Shown: positions 1 through 7,190, counted from the first letter of the stretch. The stretch: 7,666 bases of DNA from Clostridia bacterium (GCA_017552845.1 JAFZOE010000130.1:1-7666), one strand, 5' to 3'. The notes: generated from the sequence alone by a model not told the origin. Translations and numbers: made by a program.

Positions 1-244
1 TGATATCCCAAGCGCCGGTAAAGATACCGACAATAGCGGCGATATTGAAGTCAATCTTAACAACATCCCAGATGAATCTCTGCGAATATCCGTTAATATT
101 GAAAGTGTTGGACCAATCGTTGAAAAGATAGGCTATGGTCTCTTTCGTGCCTATATAGTTGAAGCTTCGGAATACGTTTTTGTCAACATTGCTTTCGGCT
201 TCCTGAGCTATATCACGCTCTTTTTCATTCAACTGTTCAGACAT
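1..244 (-). CDS. N-terminal part of a GPH-family (MFS_2, MelB-like) sugar:cation symporter, cut by the left window edge
   Basis: Only the first 81 residues are present; the gene continues beyond position 1. The segment aligns by eye with the start of glycoside-pentoside-hexuronide symporters: an IGTKE stretch, an FNINGYSQRFIWDV helix-1 region, then a hydrophobic stretch ending in FTGAWDI. The last matches the family's 'WDxINDP' motif at the end of the second helix region, just where the window stops. Such proteins are 12-helix cytoplasmic-membrane carriers that import sugars or glycosides with Na+ or H+. Residues 1-28 are charged and presumably cytoplasmic. The ATG at 242-244 lies inside the last codons of the upstream gene (8-nt overlap) and follows a strong GGAGGTGG site, so translation is probably coupled. 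Being last of the visible operon genes, it is the likely importer for the sugar enzymes upstream. Substrate cannot be told from this fragment. Confidence 0.78.
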   Translation of the reverse strand, partial: MSEQLNEKERDIAQEAESNVDKNVFRSFNYIGTKETIAYLFNDWSNTFNINGYSQRFIWDVVKIDFNIAAIVGIFTGAWDI

Positions 245-1370
245 CTGTTTCCACCTCCAATTCCGTAATATACACCTTCAGATCATCAGTGTAAGTTTTG
301 CCTTCATAATCAAGCTTCATTTCAATTGTAATAGGATCATCAGGCGCAACAAGTGCTTCAATTGCGTGCTTGCTTACAGTCATGACACCATCTGCATCAA
401 TCGAAACAACGCCTTCCTTTGAAGGAGTAAATGTAAGATTATAATCATCCTTTGTTGCCGCGGTGTTTACTTTGACATCAGCAGGAAGAGATTTCATATC
501 GTCGGGTTTGACCGCCATTGCGCGCTGATAGAAACGCGCGCCATACCATTTGAAAGAAATTCGCCGAGCAGTTTTATAAGGCAGTTCGATATTTGCAACA
601 AGGCTGTTCTGTTCTAACGGAAGAAGGGCGGTAAAATCGGACTTCAGCTGAGTGTTTGCTTTTATTCTGTAATTGTTGCATACATCAACATTGAGAATCT
701 CATCGGTAGTGCGGTCAATCTTAAAGCTGTAAGAGCAACCTTCAGATTCAAATTCACAGTCGACCACATCGGCAACATCGCCGAGCTTTTTGACTGCCTC
801 TGTATAAACTTTGCTCTCAGTAAGAGATGCAGTATCAACGCTCTCAGGCTTGATTTCAAAATTGATGAAATAGAAACCGTCATCGGTGACATTACCTGCG
901 TCATCAGTATGCCCCTGCTCGGCAGTGAAATCCGCTACATCGGCAGGATTGATTCTGATCACGGGCGCAGCCTTAGCTTCGCTCATCTTAACTTCAGATT
1001 CATTCGGATACAAAGCTGAAATTTCACCGGCGCAGTTATCTTTGATATAGGACACAATTGAATTATCGGGGCCAGCGAACGGTGTTACGATATAGCCTTC
1101 GAGATTAACATCAGTATGCCAACTGCCCTCGGCATTATCGGCTTTGAGAGCTTTTTCATAAAGAGAATTAACATAAGCGCAAAGCGCTTCTTTATCCTGC
1201 GGTAACTCGGAAGCAGAAGCAACAGGATCTTCCTCCGGCATCTTGAATTTAGGCTTGTTGAGCTCTTTCTTGGCATAAACAGCCAAAGTTGCAAAACAGA
1301 TACCAACGAGAAGTATAATCGCAAGGGCTACAAGAACTATGGATTTTTTCTTTGACATCGGCTGACTCAT
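237..1370 (-). CDS. Membrane-anchored extracytoplasmic protein of unknown function, with a possible C-terminal Ig-like (Big_2-type) domain
   Basis: A 377-residue protein I do not recognise. Residues 1-9 are short and basic (SKKK), followed by one hydrophobic helix at about 10-33, so the protein is probably tethered by its N terminus with the rest outside the membrane. No lipobox cysteine follows the helix in a proper lipoprotein context, so a transmembrane anchor is more likely than a lipoprotein. The outer part is acidic and has no catalytic motif I can name. Residues about 313-377 contain the pattern GVVSIDADGVMTV, which resembles the 'v.vd.nG.vta' core of bacterial Ig-like group 2 domains; this is a weak match by eye. 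It starts in an ATGA overlap with the zinc-ribbon membrane protein upstream, with a GGAGG site about 10 nt before the ATG. The pair may work together in the envelope. A substrate-binding or sensing role beside the symporter is conceivable but unsupported. Confidence 0.85.
   Translation of the reverse strand: MSQPMSKKKSIVLVALAIILLVGICFATLAVYAKKELNKPKFKMPEEDPVASASELPQDKEALCAYVNSLYEKALKADNAEGSWHTDVNLEGYIVTPFAGPDNSIVSYIKDNCAGEISALYPNESEVKMSEAKAAPVIRINPADVADFTAEQGHTDDAGNVTDDGFYFINFEIKPESVDTASLTESKVYTEAVKKLGDVADVVDCEFESEGCSYSFKIDRTTDEILNVDVCNNYRIKANTQLKSDFTALLPLEQNSLVANIELPYKTARRISFKWYGARFYQRAMAVKPDDMKSLPADVKVNTAATKDDYNLTFTPSKEGVVSIDADGVMTVSKHAIEALVAPDDPITIEMKLDYEGKTYTDDLKVYITELEVETDV
251..258 (-). 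promoter_or_regulatory. Strong ribosome binding site for the symporter, inside the upstream gene
   Basis: GGAGGTGG on the minus strand lies 6 nt before the ATG at 244, within the 3' end of the preceding coding sequence. It fixes the symporter start and implies independent, efficient re-initiation despite the 8-nt gene overlap. Confidence 0.8.
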
Positions 1371-2233
1371 AACTCTTTGCCCTCCTCTTCGATTTTAAGT
1401 GCCTCTTCAAGTGCTTTGATTCGCTCTTCGCGTTCCTCTTCACTTTCGAAAACGGGAAGAGTAAGCGAATCGAGATCAACCTCGCCCGCACGAACCTTCT
1501 TGAGAAGCTCTTTACGCTTAGGATCAAACTCCCTGTAAGTCGGCTCAATTCCTTTCTTGAGCAGTGCAGCATTGATAAAATACATAATAACAAATACTGC
1601 AAAAGCGGCAAGCGCTCCGAATCCAAGATTGATTGATACATATTTATTTCCTTGAACAGTTCCCTTCAGAACGAAAACGGCAATCTGGGTAATCAAAGCA
1701 ATTATCGCTCCAATAAGTGAAGTGTTCTTCATGAATTTCGTGGTCTTTGTAAGATTAAGGAAGCCAATACAGAAAGCTCCGAAAATCAGAAGATCAATAA
1801 GAAGAATAACAACAAACAGCAAAAGTATAATCGCTTCTGAAACAGCAAATTTTGAGAACATAGTGCTCTTTACAAAATCGAACTGCTTTAGAAGCAGACC
1901 GTCGCCGAAGGACTGAATCAGTCCGATGAGACCTATACTGAGCTTCTTATCGAAGAACGGCAAAGTATAGTGAACACCAATAAAAGGAATCATCAGAACA
2001 CAGACCGCTCCGATAACGGCAATCATACGCATTATCTGAAGCTTGCCGCCGATGAAAGCCGCTTTGATTCGCGCAACAACCATACGGGCCACAGCGGATT
2101 CAAGCTCGGTTCTCTTGGCGTCTCTGATAAGTCCTTCGTGCTGAGTGAAATACATAATATTCACTCCGCAGTGCTTGCAGTTCGGCCTGAGATCAAAAAG
2201 ATGAATCTCGCCGCCGCACTTGGGACATTTCAT
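1367..2233 (-). CDS. Zinc-ribbon integral membrane protein, function unknown
   Basis: A 288-residue protein. The N terminus carries a CPKC pair (Cys3, Cys6) and a CKHC pair (Cys19, Cys22), a CxxC-x12-CxxC zinc ribbon that should lie in the cytoplasm. Four hydrophobic helices follow at about residues 66-86, 132-160, 171-190 and 200-225. The C-terminal 60 residues are highly charged and probably form a cytoplasmic helix (acidic and Glu/Lys-rich, about 263-288). Zinc-ribbon plus multi-helix proteins of this layout are common in Clostridia, and most are uncharacterised. The gene starts 22 nt after the phosphatase gene, with an AAGGGAG site upstream, and its stop overlaps the next start as ATGA. 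This ties it to the membrane-anchored protein downstream. It has no transport or enzyme motif. It might be an assembly or scaffold factor for envelope proteins, but that is a guess. Confidence 0.87.
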   Translation of the reverse strand: MKCPKCGGEIHLFDLRPNCKHCGVNIMYFTQHEGLIRDAKRTELESAVARMVVARIKAAFIGGKLQIMRMIAVIGAVCVLMIPFIGVHYTLPFFDKKLSIGLIGLIQSFGDGLLLKQFDFVKSTMFSKFAVSEAIILLLFVVILLIDLLIFGAFCIGFLNLTKTTKFMKNTSLIGAIIALITQIAVFVLKGTVQGNKYVSINLGFGALAAFAVFVIMYFINAALLKKGIEPTYREFDPKRKELLKKVRAGEVDLDSLTLPVFESEEEREERIKALEEALKIEEEGKEL

Positions 2234-2255
2234 AATTTCAACTCAACTCCCTTTC

Positions 2256-3284
2256 TTATAATTCAATGAAATCAAACATTCCAACAATCAGGTTTGCAAA
2301 ACGGATAAATATATAAAGCAAATCATGCTTGATTTTTTCGGAAGTATCAATCGGATTGGGCTCAACCGTCTTCTCTCTGCTCTCGCCGAAAAGCTCATCG
2401 GGCACTGTAGCAGTAAAGTGTTCGGGAATATAAATACCTAAAGCATAGAGAGCTATTGCCGCTACATCGCGGTTGCAAGCTTCTTCGTTGAGCTCAACCG
2501 CATTTACACTGTGGCCTGCAACGGCGAGCACAGCCGAGCTCTCCTCTTTGGTCTGACCGCCGTGACCGTTATCTGTTTCACCATGGTCGGCAACAAGAAT
2601 AAAGAGCGAATCTTTCATAAGTCCTTTGGCTTCGATGGCGTCATAGATATTGCCAAGACGGGTATCCGCGGTTTTTGCCGCTTCATAATATTCATCGCTG
2701 AAACCGCCGTAAGTATGTGCGGCGTGATCGACATCGTCGAGCTGAACAAACATAAGCTTCGGAGCGTTTCCCATCTGGAAATAATTGACTATGGCATCCT
2801 CAACCATCGGATCGGACCAGCGATTGACTTTCTTTACTCCGATATCGCTCTCAATTATTCCATGCTCGATATTAAGCCAGTGAGTAAAAGCAGAAAGCTT
2901 GGCATCGGGGAATGCCTTGCGAACATAATAGAAAATTGAATTATTCGGAGAATCCGACACTCTCTTGGGCTGGCTTGTATCGGTATTGCTGTTATTGAAA
3001 CCGTGAGTTTCATAATCAACACCGGTGAGAATCGAGCCCCAGTTCTGACCGCTTGTAGTGATATATTCGGTCTTTGCATCGTGGCGGTAAGCGTTGTCCT
3101 TGAAAATACGGTCAAAATTCGGAGAATCGACCTTAGTGAGCGCTGCGCCGAGACCGTCAATGCCGATTATGAATACATGCTCATAATCACCGAAGCCAGC
3201 TTGTTTATCTTCCTGCGCAAAGGAAATACTCAGGCAGGAAAAAGCAATCAGTGCGGTAAGGATGACGGAAATTGCTTTTTTCAT
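2256..3284 (-). CDS. Secreted alkaline-phosphatase-superfamily hydrolase (type I phosphodiesterase/nucleotide pyrophosphatase-like)
   Basis: A 342-residue protein with a clear signal peptide: MKK, a hydrophobic core at about 5-22 and an AQE junction near residue 24. The metal-site layout of the alkaline phosphatase superfamily is visible in order. GIDG gives Asp43. A TTSGQNWGSILTG block, followed by HG at 94-95, matches the family's 'T/S...TG...HG' nucleophile region, with Ser78 (or Thr77) as nucleophile. DHAAH gives Asp186 and His190. VADHG gives Asp233 and His234, with a GHGG at 240-243. Members hydrolyse phosphate mono- or diesters using two divalent metals. Outside the cell it could remove phosphate or phosphoester groups from a glycan or nucleotide. 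A second hydrophobic stretch at about 321-342, at the very C terminus, may hold it to the membrane. It lies 13 nt after the previous gene, with an AAGGAG site formed around that gene's TAA stop. The substrate is not readable; sulfatase-like activity is less likely because the Cys-x-Pro/Ser-x-Arg signature is missing. Confidence 0.88.
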   Translation of the reverse strand: MKKAISVILTALIAFSCLSISFAQEDKQAGFGDYEHVFIIGIDGLGAALTKVDSPNFDRIFKDNAYRHDAKTEYITTSGQNWGSILTGVDYETHGFNNSNTDTSQPKRVSDSPNNSIFYYVRKAFPDAKLSAFTHWLNIEHGIIESDIGVKKVNRWSDPMVEDAIVNYFQMGNAPKLMFVQLDDVDHAAHTYGGFSDEYYEAAKTADTRLGNIYDAIEAKGLMKDSLFILVADHGETDNGHGGQTKEESSAVLAVAGHSVNAVELNEEACNRDVAAIALYALGIYIPEHFTATVPDELFGESREKTVEPNPIDTSEKIKHDLLYIFIRFANLIVGMFDFIEL

Positions 3285-3297
3285 TCAATTCAACTCC

Positions 3298-4818
3298 TTA
3301 AACAATATCGATTTTAATTTCATTGGATATATATCTGAATATTATTCTGACAATACAATTATCGTGAGGAATGACGAGCTTACTCTTACCACCATCTCCG
3401 GAATAAGGAAATCCTTTATCCTCACAAACACAAGCGGAAAGCGTTCCCCAGGTTGAGATTCCGAAATCAAATTCACCCGAAAACGGCATAATGAAACTCA
3501 GCGAATGCCAGCCGTCACCGATATAATACATCCTGGTAATCTCGCTGTTTGAATCGTTTGCGACAGCGCCGACAAATGGCTGAAAGCTGCCGTAAACAAC
3601 TATCTTTTCGGGAAGGCGGACTCCGGTATCGGGATCGTCAATATCTTTTCCGCCGTAATCGAGCATTGACGGATTGCCGTATACTCTGTATTTTTCATAT
3701 CCCTCTTTTAGAAGTTTTGCGGTTTCATCTTCCTGAGAGAATCCGTCCGGGCAATCATCGGAGCAATTATTAAGCTTATAAGTCCTGTCGTTGCCGTCGC
3801 CACCGGTGCCGATACCGCGCATCAGCGGAAAAGCGAAATACCCGTCGGGATTATTAATCGCAGTCCACTTAAAAGTATAATCAAGGAATTTATTCCGAGA
3901 TTCCTCATCCTGAGCTGCAAACCAGGAAATCTGGTCGCCTCCCCACCACTGAGCCCATGCAAGTTTTTCATAACTCAAATTCTCATGAGCCCATTTATCT
4001 CTGCCGCCCCAGTTATCATATTCATAAAGAAACGGAAGAGCTTCCTCATACACACCCTCGGGAGATAACCCGCCGCCGGATTTGCCCTCGCGCACAAGCA
4101 CAAGCTTTTCGCCGAGCCTGTCAAGAACCGGAAAGCGTGTGAACGGCATTGCGTTATAATCAAGAAGGCTTTTGCCGTCAACGACAAGTGAATGGGAATG
4201 AGCGTCAAAAATAACCTTATGCCTGCGGGCGTGCTCAGAACCGTAATCGCGGAGCATATTTATAACTTTTGAAATTGCTTTATATCCCCTGTCATGGCCG
4301 GTATAGAGATGAATCTGCCCCATATGAAAAGCTTCGTAGCCGCAGTCAATATAATTAACGCCGCGATAATAGAACCACATTTGAGTCTCCGGCTTTGAGA
4401 TATCCGGCATATTTGACCAGGCACCCGAATCAGTCGGGAAGAGGCAGGCATCATAATTGAAATATCGGTCTTCAACCGGAAGGCCGAATGCCTCAAATAC
4501 AAAAGCGGGTATTTTTACGCTCTCGACATCTTCCCGGTAAACGACTTCGAAAATACAGGCCTGAAGAATAATCTCAGGATCGGCATTATGAATTTTTTCA
4601 GCCGCTTCCCGGCATTTGGCAAAATGCTCTTCATCCGGCATGGACGCCTTCCAGATTCCCGCCGCTCTGCCTAGAAATTTGATACCGGTTTTGAGTATTA
4701 CCCTTATATCGTCATCGAGTGTGTCACTCATTGAAATCCACTGAGCCGAAGCGGCGTGCGAAAGATAATATTCAAGCACGCTTCTCGGCATTGAGCCGTC
4801 AAAATATCCTTCGCTCAT
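3298..4818 (-). CDS. Large cytoplasmic protein of unknown family, possibly a TIM-barrel glycoside-hydrolase-like enzyme
   Basis: A 506-residue soluble protein with no signal peptide or membrane helix; I cannot assign a known family. It is rich in aromatic residues and has repeated hydrophobic strand plus helix units in the first 330 residues: for example IKFLGRAAGIW (46-56), EIILQACIFEVV (82-93), YIDCGYEAFHMGQIHLY (156-172), KVIFDAHSHSLVVDG (201-215), LPFLYEYDNWGG (261-272) and GYFAFPLMRGIG (326-337). This suggests an alpha/beta barrel. Glu162 and Glu266 sit at the ends of such strands and would suit a retaining glycosidase acid/nucleophile pair; that is inference. The last 100 residues look beta-rich and may form an accessory sandwich. 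The gene sits 4 nt after the PfkB kinase stop. The GTG at 4821 is in frame, but the ATG at 4818 is preferred because it is 7 nt from an AAAGGAG site. Its place between sugar enzymes supports a carbohydrate role. It could also be a non-catalytic barrel protein. Confidence 0.82.
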   Translation of the reverse strand: MSEGYFDGSMPRSVLEYYLSHAASAQWISMSDTLDDDIRVILKTGIKFLGRAAGIWKASMPDEEHFAKCREAAEKIHNADPEIILQACIFEVVYREDVESVKIPAFVFEAFGLPVEDRYFNYDACLFPTDSGAWSNMPDISKPETQMWFYYRGVNYIDCGYEAFHMGQIHLYTGHDRGYKAISKVINMLRDYGSEHARRHKVIFDAHSHSLVVDGKSLLDYNAMPFTRFPVLDRLGEKLVLVREGKSGGGLSPEGVYEEALPFLYEYDNWGGRDKWAHENLSYEKLAWAQWWGGDQISWFAAQDEESRNKFLDYTFKWTAINNPDGYFAFPLMRGIGTGGDGNDRTYKLNNCSDDCPDGFSQEDETAKLLKEGYEKYRVYGNPSMLDYGGKDIDDPDTGVRLPEKIVVYGSFQPFVGAVANDSNSEITRMYYIGDGWHSLSFIMPFSGEFDFGISTWGTLSACVCEDKGFPYSGDGGKSKLVIPHDNCIVRIIFRYISNEIKIDIV

Positions 4819-4822
4819 CACT

Positions 4823-5731
4823 TCACTCCTTTAGTGTTTCTTTTATTTCAAGCAATTCATTTTCAGTTACATATCCCGAAAGTGCACCGACTTCGGTAAC
4901 AGCCTTACCGCCGGTGATGTTTCCGAATTCAATACAATCGGCAAACGGATAATCGTAATAAAGTCCGTAACAGAATCCTGCAAGGAACGCATCACCCGCT
5001 CCCGTTGAATCGACATTGACAAATGAATCAATGCTCTTTTTGAAAAACAAACCGTTTTCATCAAGACCGAGACAGCCATCTTTGTCAACCTTGACAATAA
5101 CTTTGTCAAAATATTTTTTGAGTGAATTGGCAGCATCCTCAGGCGAAGAGCAGCCGGTAATCTTCAGCGCCTCTTTCTGATTAGGAGTATAGTAATCTGC
5201 AATTTCAAGAAGATCGCCGTATTTATCAAAGCAGAGTTCATCATCCCAGCCCGTATCGAGAACCATAACGGTTCCCTCTGATTTAAGCCGCCTGTAAACC
5301 TCTGTAAACCCGCCGGGATTCATAAGGCAAATTTTAGCTCCCTTTGCCATTTCATAGAATTCTTCAAGCGCTCTGTCATCGGAATCAATACTACCTTTGC
5401 CGTATGTAATAAAGCTTCTGTCTCCCTTGAGAATAATCGCACTCGTTATATTGAGAGGAATGCCATCGCCGTGATAGAGGTTGAGAGGAGTAACATTGTT
5501 ACTCTCAAACTTCTCTTTGGCAAAAGAAGAAAACATATCGTCGCCGAGCTCGGTGGCAATTCTCGTTTTGATACCGAGTCTGCCGAGATTGATGAGAGTA
5601 GCGGGCAGGCCTCCTCCGAGCTGAAGCGAGAATTTATCGGTATAAACCTCCTCGCCGACATCGGGAATCTTCGGCATATTCTGATAGAGCAGGTCAACAT
5701 TGGTTGCGCCCGCGCCGGCAATAAAACTCAT
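4823..5731 (-). CDS. PfkB-family carbohydrate kinase
   Basis: A 302-residue cytoplasmic kinase of the ribokinase/PfkB fold, of normal length. Numbered from the chosen start, it shows the N-terminal GAGATNVDLL with substrate-contact Asp13, the glycine-rich GGGLPATLINLGRLG block near 39-53, the NQKE (NxxE) magnesium/phosphate motif at 184-187, and the PfkB signature DSTGAGDAF at 241-249 with the catalytic base Asp247 and anion hole. The family transfers phosphate from ATP to a sugar or nucleoside hydroxyl; the exact acceptor cannot be read. The first in-frame ATG (5737) is only 1 nt from the GGGAG site, while the third codon ATG (5731) is 7 nt away and gives an ATGA overlap with the GH4 gene, so 5731 is used. 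Beside a GH4 enzyme it probably phosphorylates the imported glycoside or a released sugar. Similar sequences are often labelled fructokinase or ribokinase-like; I would not choose between them. Confidence 0.93.
   Translation of the reverse strand: MSFIAGAGATNVDLLYQNMPKIPDVGEEVYTDKFSLQLGGGLPATLINLGRLGIKTRIATELGDDMFSSFAKEKFESNNVTPLNLYHGDGIPLNITSAIILKGDRSFITYGKGSIDSDDRALEEFYEMAKGAKICLMNPGGFTEVYRRLKSEGTVMVLDTGWDDELCFDKYGDLLEIADYYTPNQKEALKITGCSSPEDAANSLKKYFDKVIVKVDKDGCLGLDENGLFFKKSIDSFVNVDSTGAGDAFLAGFCYGLYYDYPFADCIEFGNITGGKAVTEVGALSGYVTENELLEIKETLKE
4826..4832 (-). promoter_or_regulatory. Ribosome binding site that selects the ATG at 4818 for the 506-residue protein
   Basis: AAAGGAG on the minus strand forms the last Lys-Glu codons of the kinase gene and ends directly before its TGA stop. 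It is 7 nt from ATG 4818 and only 4 nt from the in-frame GTG at 4821, which favours the ATG and suggests coupled translation with the kinase. Confidence 0.75.
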
Positions 5732-7092
5732 TTCCATTCTCCCGTATAATCTTTATTATGCATTACATATTCTTCAACGAGTTCGCTCGCAAGCGAATAA
5801 CTTGCAACAAGCGGATGAAGAGTCAGCGACTCGATTGCTTTAACTTTGGATTTGATTCTTATCGCTTCACTTGCAAGGCGCTCATAAATCTTGACTCTTC
5901 TGATAAGCTCAAGATTCTGTTCATCAACCTTACCGAAATGATGCGGATAGGCATCGCCGTCTCTGATATCGCAGGTGATTTCAACTACATCGGTATCAAG
6001 CAGGCCGTCTATCGCTCCGTTATTCGGAACACAGAGTATCATCGAATCAACTCCGCCGCTTTGACAGATGCGGATGAAATTGAGCGCCACTCCGGCATAT
6101 CCGCCGTCATCCTTTTCAAATATGTCAAAATGCCATTTAGTCTGTCTCTTGACACCTGATTCGGCGGCCATATAATTATTCTCTCTCTCGCCATACCAGT
6201 ATTCAAAGATTCCAAGAGCCTTTTCAAAATCATTGTCGATATTGATGCCTTCAAGCTCCGCTGTCATCTTTTTATTGATTTCGGCAATCTGCTCGCCTCT
6301 GGTCTGAGGAGCGGCAAGAATATTCGCGACCGCTTTTTCACGGTAATAGAAATAGTAAAGGTATTCATTAAGAATCGCTCCGCGTTCATTCAGAAGAGAT
6401 TTATCAAAATATCTCAAATCGGTCTCGGTGTAAGCACGGTCATTTTCAATTATCTCGCCGAGCATTTCTTTTCCGTCAAGCTTGATTGATGAGAAATAAG
6501 AGAGATGATTGAGGCCGTATACTTCACCGCGTGCGCTTCCTTCTTCACAACCGTAAAGCTTTTCGAAAGTGCGGAGCATTCCGCTCGGAGCATCGCAGAT
6601 GCCGTAGGTAAAATCATAGCCCATATCGCGCAGAGTCTGAGAAACGACGCCTGCAGGATTGGTGAAATTAAAAACTTTACAACCGGGTTTTGAATATTCT
6701 TTAATAAGCTCGCAATATGCGGCAAGCGCATCGACGCTTCTCATGGCAAAAGAGAGACCTGCGGCTCCTGTTGTCTCCTGACCGAGAACGCCTTTATTCA
6801 GAGCAATTCTCTCGTCACCTACCCGCATATCATCACCGCCGACACGGATAGTTGTGATAACATAATCCGCATCTCTGACCGCTTCAACAGCATCAGCCGT
6901 AAGAGTGAATTTCAGAGAGGGATTAAGACGCTTAGAGACTTCTCCTGCCATTTTACCGTAAATACCGAGCTTTTTTTCATCGTTATCCATAAATACAAGC
7001 TCGTCAATATTAAGCTGTTCAGCTTTCTGAGCTATGCATTTAGCAAGAAACATTGAGCGGACTCCGCCTCCGCCGATAACAGATAATTTCAT
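5728..7092 (-). CDS. Glycoside hydrolase family 4 enzyme, probably a 6-phospho-beta-glucosidase-type phospho-glycosidase
   Basis: A 454-residue protein, the usual GH4 length. GH4 enzymes cleave glycosides, mostly 6-phosphorylated ones, by an oxidation/elimination mechanism needing NAD+ and a divalent metal such as Mn2+. The N-terminal Rossmann region has SVIGGGGVRS (residues 4-13) and FMDND (34-38) for NAD binding. Other hallmarks are ITTIRVGGDDMR (79-90), GVLGQETTGAAG (101-112), FNFTNPAGVVSQ (141-152), GICDAPSGM (164-172) with the likely metal ligand Cys166, and GLNHLS (193-198) with metal ligand His196. The tyrosine cluster at 246-250 probably holds the catalytic base. The FMDND/GICDAPSGM pattern is closer to the 6-phospho-beta-glucosidase branch than to alpha-galactosidases. 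It is the first gene of the operon, with GAGG 5 nt before ATG and a promoter about 40 nt further up. No PTS gene is visible, so the source of a phosphorylated substrate is open; the adjacent kinase may supply it. Confidence 0.93.
   Translation of the reverse strand: MKLSVIGGGGVRSMFLAKCIAQKAEQLNIDELVFMDNDEKKLGIYGKMAGEVSKRLNPSLKFTLTADAVEAVRDADYVITTIRVGGDDMRVGDERIALNKGVLGQETTGAAGLSFAMRSVDALAAYCELIKEYSKPGCKVFNFTNPAGVVSQTLRDMGYDFTYGICDAPSGMLRTFEKLYGCEEGSARGEVYGLNHLSYFSSIKLDGKEMLGEIIENDRAYTETDLRYFDKSLLNERGAILNEYLYYFYYREKAVANILAAPQTRGEQIAEINKKMTAELEGINIDNDFEKALGIFEYWYGERENNYMAAESGVKRQTKWHFDIFEKDDGGYAGVALNFIRICQSGGVDSMILCVPNNGAIDGLLDTDVVEITCDIRDGDAYPHHFGKVDEQNLELIRRVKIYERLASEAIRIKSKVKAIESLTLHPLVASYSLASELVEEYVMHNKDYTGEWK
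5739..5743 (-). promoter_or_regulatory. Ribosome binding site deciding the PfkB kinase start
   Basis: GGGAG on the minus strand lies inside the last codons of the GH4 gene. It is 7 nt from the ATG at 5731 and 1 nt from the ATG at 5737, so only the 5731 start is properly spaced. Initiation there overlaps the GH4 stop as ATGA. Confidence 0.75.
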
Positions 7093-7097
7093 AAGAA

Positions 7098-7101
7098 CCT
7101 C
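7098..7101 (-). promoter_or_regulatory. Ribosome binding site of the GH4 gene
   Basis: A TGAGG core lies 5 nt before the ATG at 7092. It is weaker than the sites inside the operon but is the only candidate, and the SVIGGGG dinucleotide fold begins directly after this start. Confidence 0.6.
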
Positions 7102-7133
7102 ACATAAACACTTATCGCATTATAATCTATTTA

Positions 7134-7162
7134 ATAATACAATATATAATATATAAAATCAA
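7134..7162 (-). promoter_or_regulatory. Sigma-A type promoter of the seven-gene operon
   Basis: On the minus strand a -35 TTGATT (7157-7162) and a -10 TATTAT (7134-7139) are separated by exactly 17 nt. Transcription should begin near 7127, leaving a leader of about 35 nt before the GH4 ATG. It is the only good promoter seen before this operon. A second TATAAT lies at 7119-7124 but has no -35 partner at the right distance. The spacer is an AT-rich palindromic run (tatata-a-tatata, 7143-7155). Confidence 0.7.
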
Positions 7163-7190
7163 TAAATTTCGGCAAAAACAGACAAAAATA

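Noticed and set aside
1249..1641. A 130-codon minus-strand frame bridging the zinc-ribbon and anchored-protein genes
   Set aside because: It is out of frame with two genes that have their own ribosome binding sites and start/stop overlap; its product is a low-quality Ser/Arg/Lys-rich sequence.
2511..2939. A 142-codon plus-strand open frame opposite the phosphatase gene
   Set aside because: It lies wholly within a gene with signal peptide and conserved metal-site motifs on the minus strand, has no ribosome binding site of note and encodes no recognisable protein.
5758..6159. A 133-codon plus-strand open frame opposite the GH4 gene
   Set aside because: It is antisense to well-conserved GH4 sequence and its translation shows no domain or signal; it is a shadow frame.
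7119..7124. A perfect TATAAT as the operon -10 box
   Set aside because: No -35-like hexamer lies 16-18 nt upstream of it (the position reads ATATAT), while the TTGATT-N17-TATTAT pair just upstream is well formed.
7143..7155. tatata-a-tatata dyad in the promoter spacer as an operator
   Set aside because: It is a simple TA run in a very AT-rich region, and such symmetry is expected by chance.
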